In this document: piece by piece, positions 61,690 through 64,000 of the stretch
Layout of the letters: every line of letters begins with the position of its first letter
Numbering within the stretch: the first letter of the stretch is position 1
Source of the DNA: Methylobacteriaceae bacterium
Lineage (GTDB): Bacteria > Pseudomonadota > Alphaproteobacteria > Rhizobiales > Beijerinckiaceae
Direction: 5' to 3'
NCBI GenBank assembly: GCA_947444195.1
Contig: CANEZL010000009.1
Coordinates: 1-64,000, forward strand
Length of the DNA: 64,000 nucleotides
Notes under the pieces: model-generated
What the model was told of the DNA's origin: nothing
Seen by the model: the letters and a program-made list of their open reading frames with translations, nothing else
Databases searched by the model: none
Made by a program: the position numbers and the translations under genes

Positions 61690-61810
61690 GAAGCCGCGGG
61701 GTCCGTGTCATGCGCGCGTCACGTGCGCGTGCTTCGCAGCCCGGCCCGCTTTCGATAGAAGTGCCGCCGCGGGATGCGCCCGTGGCCGCCCGCGCCCGCA
61801 GAGGATCGCG

Positions 61811-62704
61811 ATGACCGAACTGCCGAACGTCCACGTCCGCGCCGAAGTCCTGTCCCAGGCGCTGCCGCACATGCAGCGCTACGATCAGGAAATCGTCGTG
61901 GTCAAGTATGGCGGCCACGCCATGGGCGACCGCGCGGCGGCCGAGGACTTCGCCGAGGACATCGTGCTCCTCGAGCAGTCCGGCTTGAAGCCGATCGTGG
62001 TCCATGGCGGCGGCCCGCAGATCGGGAAGATGCTCGACCGGCTCGGCATCCAGTCCGAGTTCCGCGGCGGCCTGCGCGTCACCGACGAGGCCACCGTCGA
62101 GGTGGTCGAGATGGTTCTGGCCGGCTCCATCAACAAGCAGATCGTCGGCTGGATCTCCGCCGAGGGCGGCCGGGCGATCGGCCTGTGCGGCAAGGACGGC
62201 AACATGGTCCGCGCCAAGCGCGCCACGAAGACCATGATCGACCCCGAGACCGCCACCGAGCAGACCCTCGATCTCGGCCTCGTGGGCGAGCCCGAGCACG
62301 TGGAGCGCGGCGTCCTCGACGCGGTGCTGAAGGCGGAGCTGATCCCGGTCCTGGCCCCCGTCGCCTACGGGGCGGACGGCCTGACCTACAACGTCAACGC
62401 CGACACCTTCGCGGGCGCCATCGCCGGCAAGCTCAGGGCCAAGCGCCTGCTGCTGCTCACCGACGTGCCGGGCGTGCTCGACAAGGACAAGAACCTGATC
62501 CCTGAACTGACGATCGAGGATTGCCGGCGCCTCATCGCCGACGGCACCATCACCGGCGGCATGATCCCGAAGATCGAGACCTGCATGTACGCCCTCGACC
62601 AGGGCGTCGAGGCAGTGGTCATCCTCAACGGCAAGGTCAACCACGCCGTGCTGCTCGAACTCTTCACCGATTACGGCGCCGGCACCCTGATCCGCCGGGC
62701 CTGA
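61811..62704 (+). CDS. argB: Acetylglutamate kinase ArgB
   Basis: Phosphorylates N-acetylglutamate in arginine synthesis, the arginine-sensitive step in many bacteria. 297 residues. [50 protein letters not shown] and [20 protein letters not shown] are typical, with [15 protein letters not shown] and [15 protein letters not shown] downstream. The N-terminal helix [20 protein letters not shown] is of the arginine-inhibited hexameric type. agagga precedes the ATG. Confidence 0.96.
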   Translation: MTELPNVHVRAEVLSQALPHMQRYDQEIVVVKYGGHAMGDRAAAEDFAEDIVLLEQSGLKPIVVHGGGPQIGKMLDRLGIQSEFRGGLRVTDEATVEVVEMVLAGSINKQIVGWISAEGGRAIGLCGKDGNMVRAKRATKTMIDPETATEQTLDLGLVGEPEHVERGVLDAVLKAELIPVLAPVAYGADGLTYNVNADTFAGAIAGKLRAKRLLLLTDVPGVLDKDKNLIPELTIEDCRRLIADGTITGGMIPKIETCMYALDQGVEAVVILNGKVNHAVLLELFTDYGAGTLIRRA

Positions 62705-62769
62705 GCCGGGCCCCTTCCGCGTCCGGGCGCCCGCGGCGGCGCCCGGCGCACCTGTCACCCGAGCGAGAC

Positions 62770-63501
62770 GTGTACCTGCCCGATTCCTGCCATCTCACCA
62801 CCGGCGAGACCCGCGGCTTCGGCCATGTGGACACCTGGGTGTTCGACCTCGACAACACCCTGTACCCGAGCGACGCGCGGGTCTGGCCGCAGGTGGACGA
62901 GCGCATCACCCTCTACGTGATGCGCCTCTACGGGCTCGACGGCCTCTCGGCGCGCGCCCTGCAGAAATATTTCTACCACCGCTACGGCACCACCCTGAAG
63001 GCGCTGATGATCGAGGACGGGGTCGACCCGCACGACTTCCTCGACTTCGCCCACGACATCGACCACTCGGCGATCCGCCTCGACGCGGCGCTGGGCGACG
63101 CGATCGAGCGCCTGCCCGGGCGCAAGCTCATCCTCACCAACGGTTCGCGCCGCCACGCCGAGCGGGTGGCCGAGAAGCTCGGCATCCTCGGCCATTTCGA
63201 GGACGTGTTCGACATCGCCGCCGCCGATTTCGTGCCCAAGCCCGAGCGCGTGACCTACGAGCGCTTCCTCGACCGGCACGGGATCGATCCGGCCCGCGCG
63301 GTCCTGTTCGAGGACATCGCCCGCAACCTCGTGGTGCCGCACGATCTCGGCATGGCCACCGTGCTCGTGGTGCCGCGGATCGTCGATCCCTATCGGGAGG
63401 CCTTCGAGCAGGCGGCGGTGCAGGAAGCGCATATCGACCACATCACCGACGACCTCGCCGGCTTCCTGGAGACCTGCGTCCTGCCGGTGACGACGCCGTG
63501 A
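62770..63501 (+). CDS. HAD-family pyrimidine 5'-nucleotidase
   Basis: 243 residues from a GTG start. HAD motif I is VFDLDNTLYP with catalytic Asp26 and Asp28, motif II LILTNGSRRHAERVAEKLG, motif III Lys in VPKPERVTYERFL, motif IV LFEDIARNLVVPHDLGM. The SSM1/SDT1-like cap region fits pyrimidine 5'-nucleotidases, the gene usual beside argB in alphaproteobacteria. The next gene overlaps by 4 bases. Confidence 0.9.
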   Translation: MYLPDSCHLTTGETRGFGHVDTWVFDLDNTLYPSDARVWPQVDERITLYVMRLYGLDGLSARALQKYFYHRYGTTLKALMIEDGVDPHDFLDFAHDIDHSAIRLDAALGDAIERLPGRKLILTNGSRRHAERVAEKLGILGHFEDVFDIAAADFVPKPERVTYERFLDRHGIDPARAVLFEDIARNLVVPHDLGMATVLVVPRIVDPYREAFEQAAVQEAHIDHITDDLAGFLETCVLPVTTP

Positions 63502-63926
63502 GCACCGAGCCCGACACCGCCGTGCTCGCCGCTGCCAAGGCGCCGAGCTTGGCCGAGATCGAGGCGCTGGCGGACGCCGCCTTCGCGGGCCTGCCGGAGG
63601 AATTCCGCGCGCTCTGCGCGGGGGTGCGCATCATCGTGGACGATTTCCCCGACGAGGAAACGCTGACGGAGATGGACTGCGAGTCCGAGTTCGACCTGCT
63701 CGGGCTCTTCCGCGGGATCGGGCTGGCCCAGTCCGGCGAGATGGTCACCGGGCAGATGCCGAACGCGGTCTGGCTCTACCGCCGACCGCTCCTCGACTAC
63801 TGGGCCGAGCACGACGAGACGCTGGGCCACCTCGTCGCCCACGTGCTGATCCACGAGATCGGCCACCATGTCGGCCTGTCGGACGACGACATGGCGCGGA
63901 TCGAGGCGGCGGCGGAGATCGGTTGA
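63498..63926 (+). CDS. Zincin-like metallopeptidase family protein
   Basis: 142 residues. The motif HVLIHEIGHHVGLSDDDM contains the HExxH zinc site at His119 to His123 with the following Asp as possible third ligand, and DDFPDEETLTEMDCESEFDL in the middle is family-typical. Annotated homologues are called metallopeptidase or acetylglutamate kinase-associated proteins; protease activity is not proven. The GTG start overlaps the nucleotidase stop by 4 bases (GTGA), so they are translationally coupled. Confidence 0.87.
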   Translation: MSTEPDTAVLAAAKAPSLAEIEALADAAFAGLPEEFRALCAGVRIIVDDFPDEETLTEMDCESEFDLLGLFRGIGLAQSGEMVTGQMPNAVWLYRRPLLDYWAEHDETLGHLVAHVLIHEIGHHVGLSDDDMARIEAAAEIG

Positions 63927-63935
63927 GCCGGGGGG

Positions 63936-64000
63936 TCAGCCGCTCCCGTCCTCGCGGATGCGCCGCAGGCGGCTGATCTTGGGGCGGCTCGTGCGGAACT
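63936..64000 (-). CDS. C-terminal end of an unidentified protein (partial)
   Basis: The reverse strand is open from the right edge to a TGA at 63936. The last 20 residues read FRTSRPKISRLRRIREDGSG, a basic tail. Too short to name; the tail-to-tail position 9 bases from the previous gene and absence of other signals make a real gene end plausible. Confidence 0.4.
   Translation of the reverse strand, partial: FRTSRPKISRLRRIREDGSG

Overview
The window is a chromosomal segment of a GC-rich (roughly 70% G+C) alphaproteobacterium. Gene content points to the order Hyphomicrobiales and most likely the genus Methylobacterium or a close relative: the bamA-lpxD-fabZ-lpxA-lpxI-lpxB order, a MucR/Ros-type regulator, an F1-ATPase zeta-subunit relative, a BA14K protein, an EcfG-type general-stress sigma factor, and short palindromic repeats between genes. 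This assignment is inference from family content and style; no marker gene such as 16S rRNA is present. No phage, transposase, integrase or CRISPR array is visible, so this looks like core and genus-level chromosome with a few accessory patches.

Layout. 1-6.4 kb: outer-membrane assembly and lipid A synthesis (bamA 3' part, lpxD, fabZ, lpxA, lpxI, lpxB), mostly overlapping or closely spaced. 6.4-8.5 kb: a thioredoxin-fold TlpA protein divergent from argH. 8.7-11.3 kb: the 5-oxoprolinase operon pxpB-pxpC-pxpA. 11.5-14.8 kb: a MucR-like regulator that has lost zinc ligands, an FAD hydroxyacid oxidase, lrgA/lrgB and a TerB protein. 15.0 kb: tRNA-Thr(CGU), then a lone flhA. 17.5-18.6 kb: two small stress or secreted proteins. 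18.7-23.5 kb: capsule-export subunits kpsT and kpsE without kpsM, downstream of a nitrate/sulfonate-type ABC importer. 23.6-28.7 kb: a hydroxyacyl-CoA/carnitine dehydrogenase-like gene, an O-antigen ligase-like protein, an EthD pair, type II NADH dehydrogenase and a zeta-class GST.

29-32.6 kb: a diguanylate cyclase followed by dgcN-dgcA, a D-glutamate catabolic pair. 32.8-34.8 kb: an NTF2-like gene with its own TetR repressor and a perfect 22-bp operator, then three very small genes. 34.9-39.8 kb: an SMP-30 lactonase and a periplasmic molybdenum aldehyde oxidoreductase (paoA, paoB, paoC). 39.9-40.7 kb: a sigma factor that appears to carry a NepR-like anti-sigma segment at its N terminus. 41-44.4 kb: the nadA-nadB-nadC operon behind two matching palindromic operators. 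44.5-49 kb: a P450, a YkuD transpeptidase, a DUF971 protein with a Cys-rich tail, and moaA. 49-52 kb: a glycine-rich BA14K protein, serB and miaA. 52.4-56.9 kb: a PhnDCE-like transporter with a double-length permease, divergent from selD, which suggests selenium oxyanion uptake. 57-64 kb: a zeta-subunit relative, a 2OG-Fe oxygenase, an SbmA/BacA-like ABC protein, argB, a HAD nucleotidase and a zinc-protease-like protein.

The most interesting points are the apparent NepR-EcfG fusion, the selD-linked transporter with its unusual ATPase and fused permease, the dual nadABC operators, and a family of palindromic intergenic repeats found at six or more places. All calls come from reading sequence; family names rest on recognised motifs, not on database searches.
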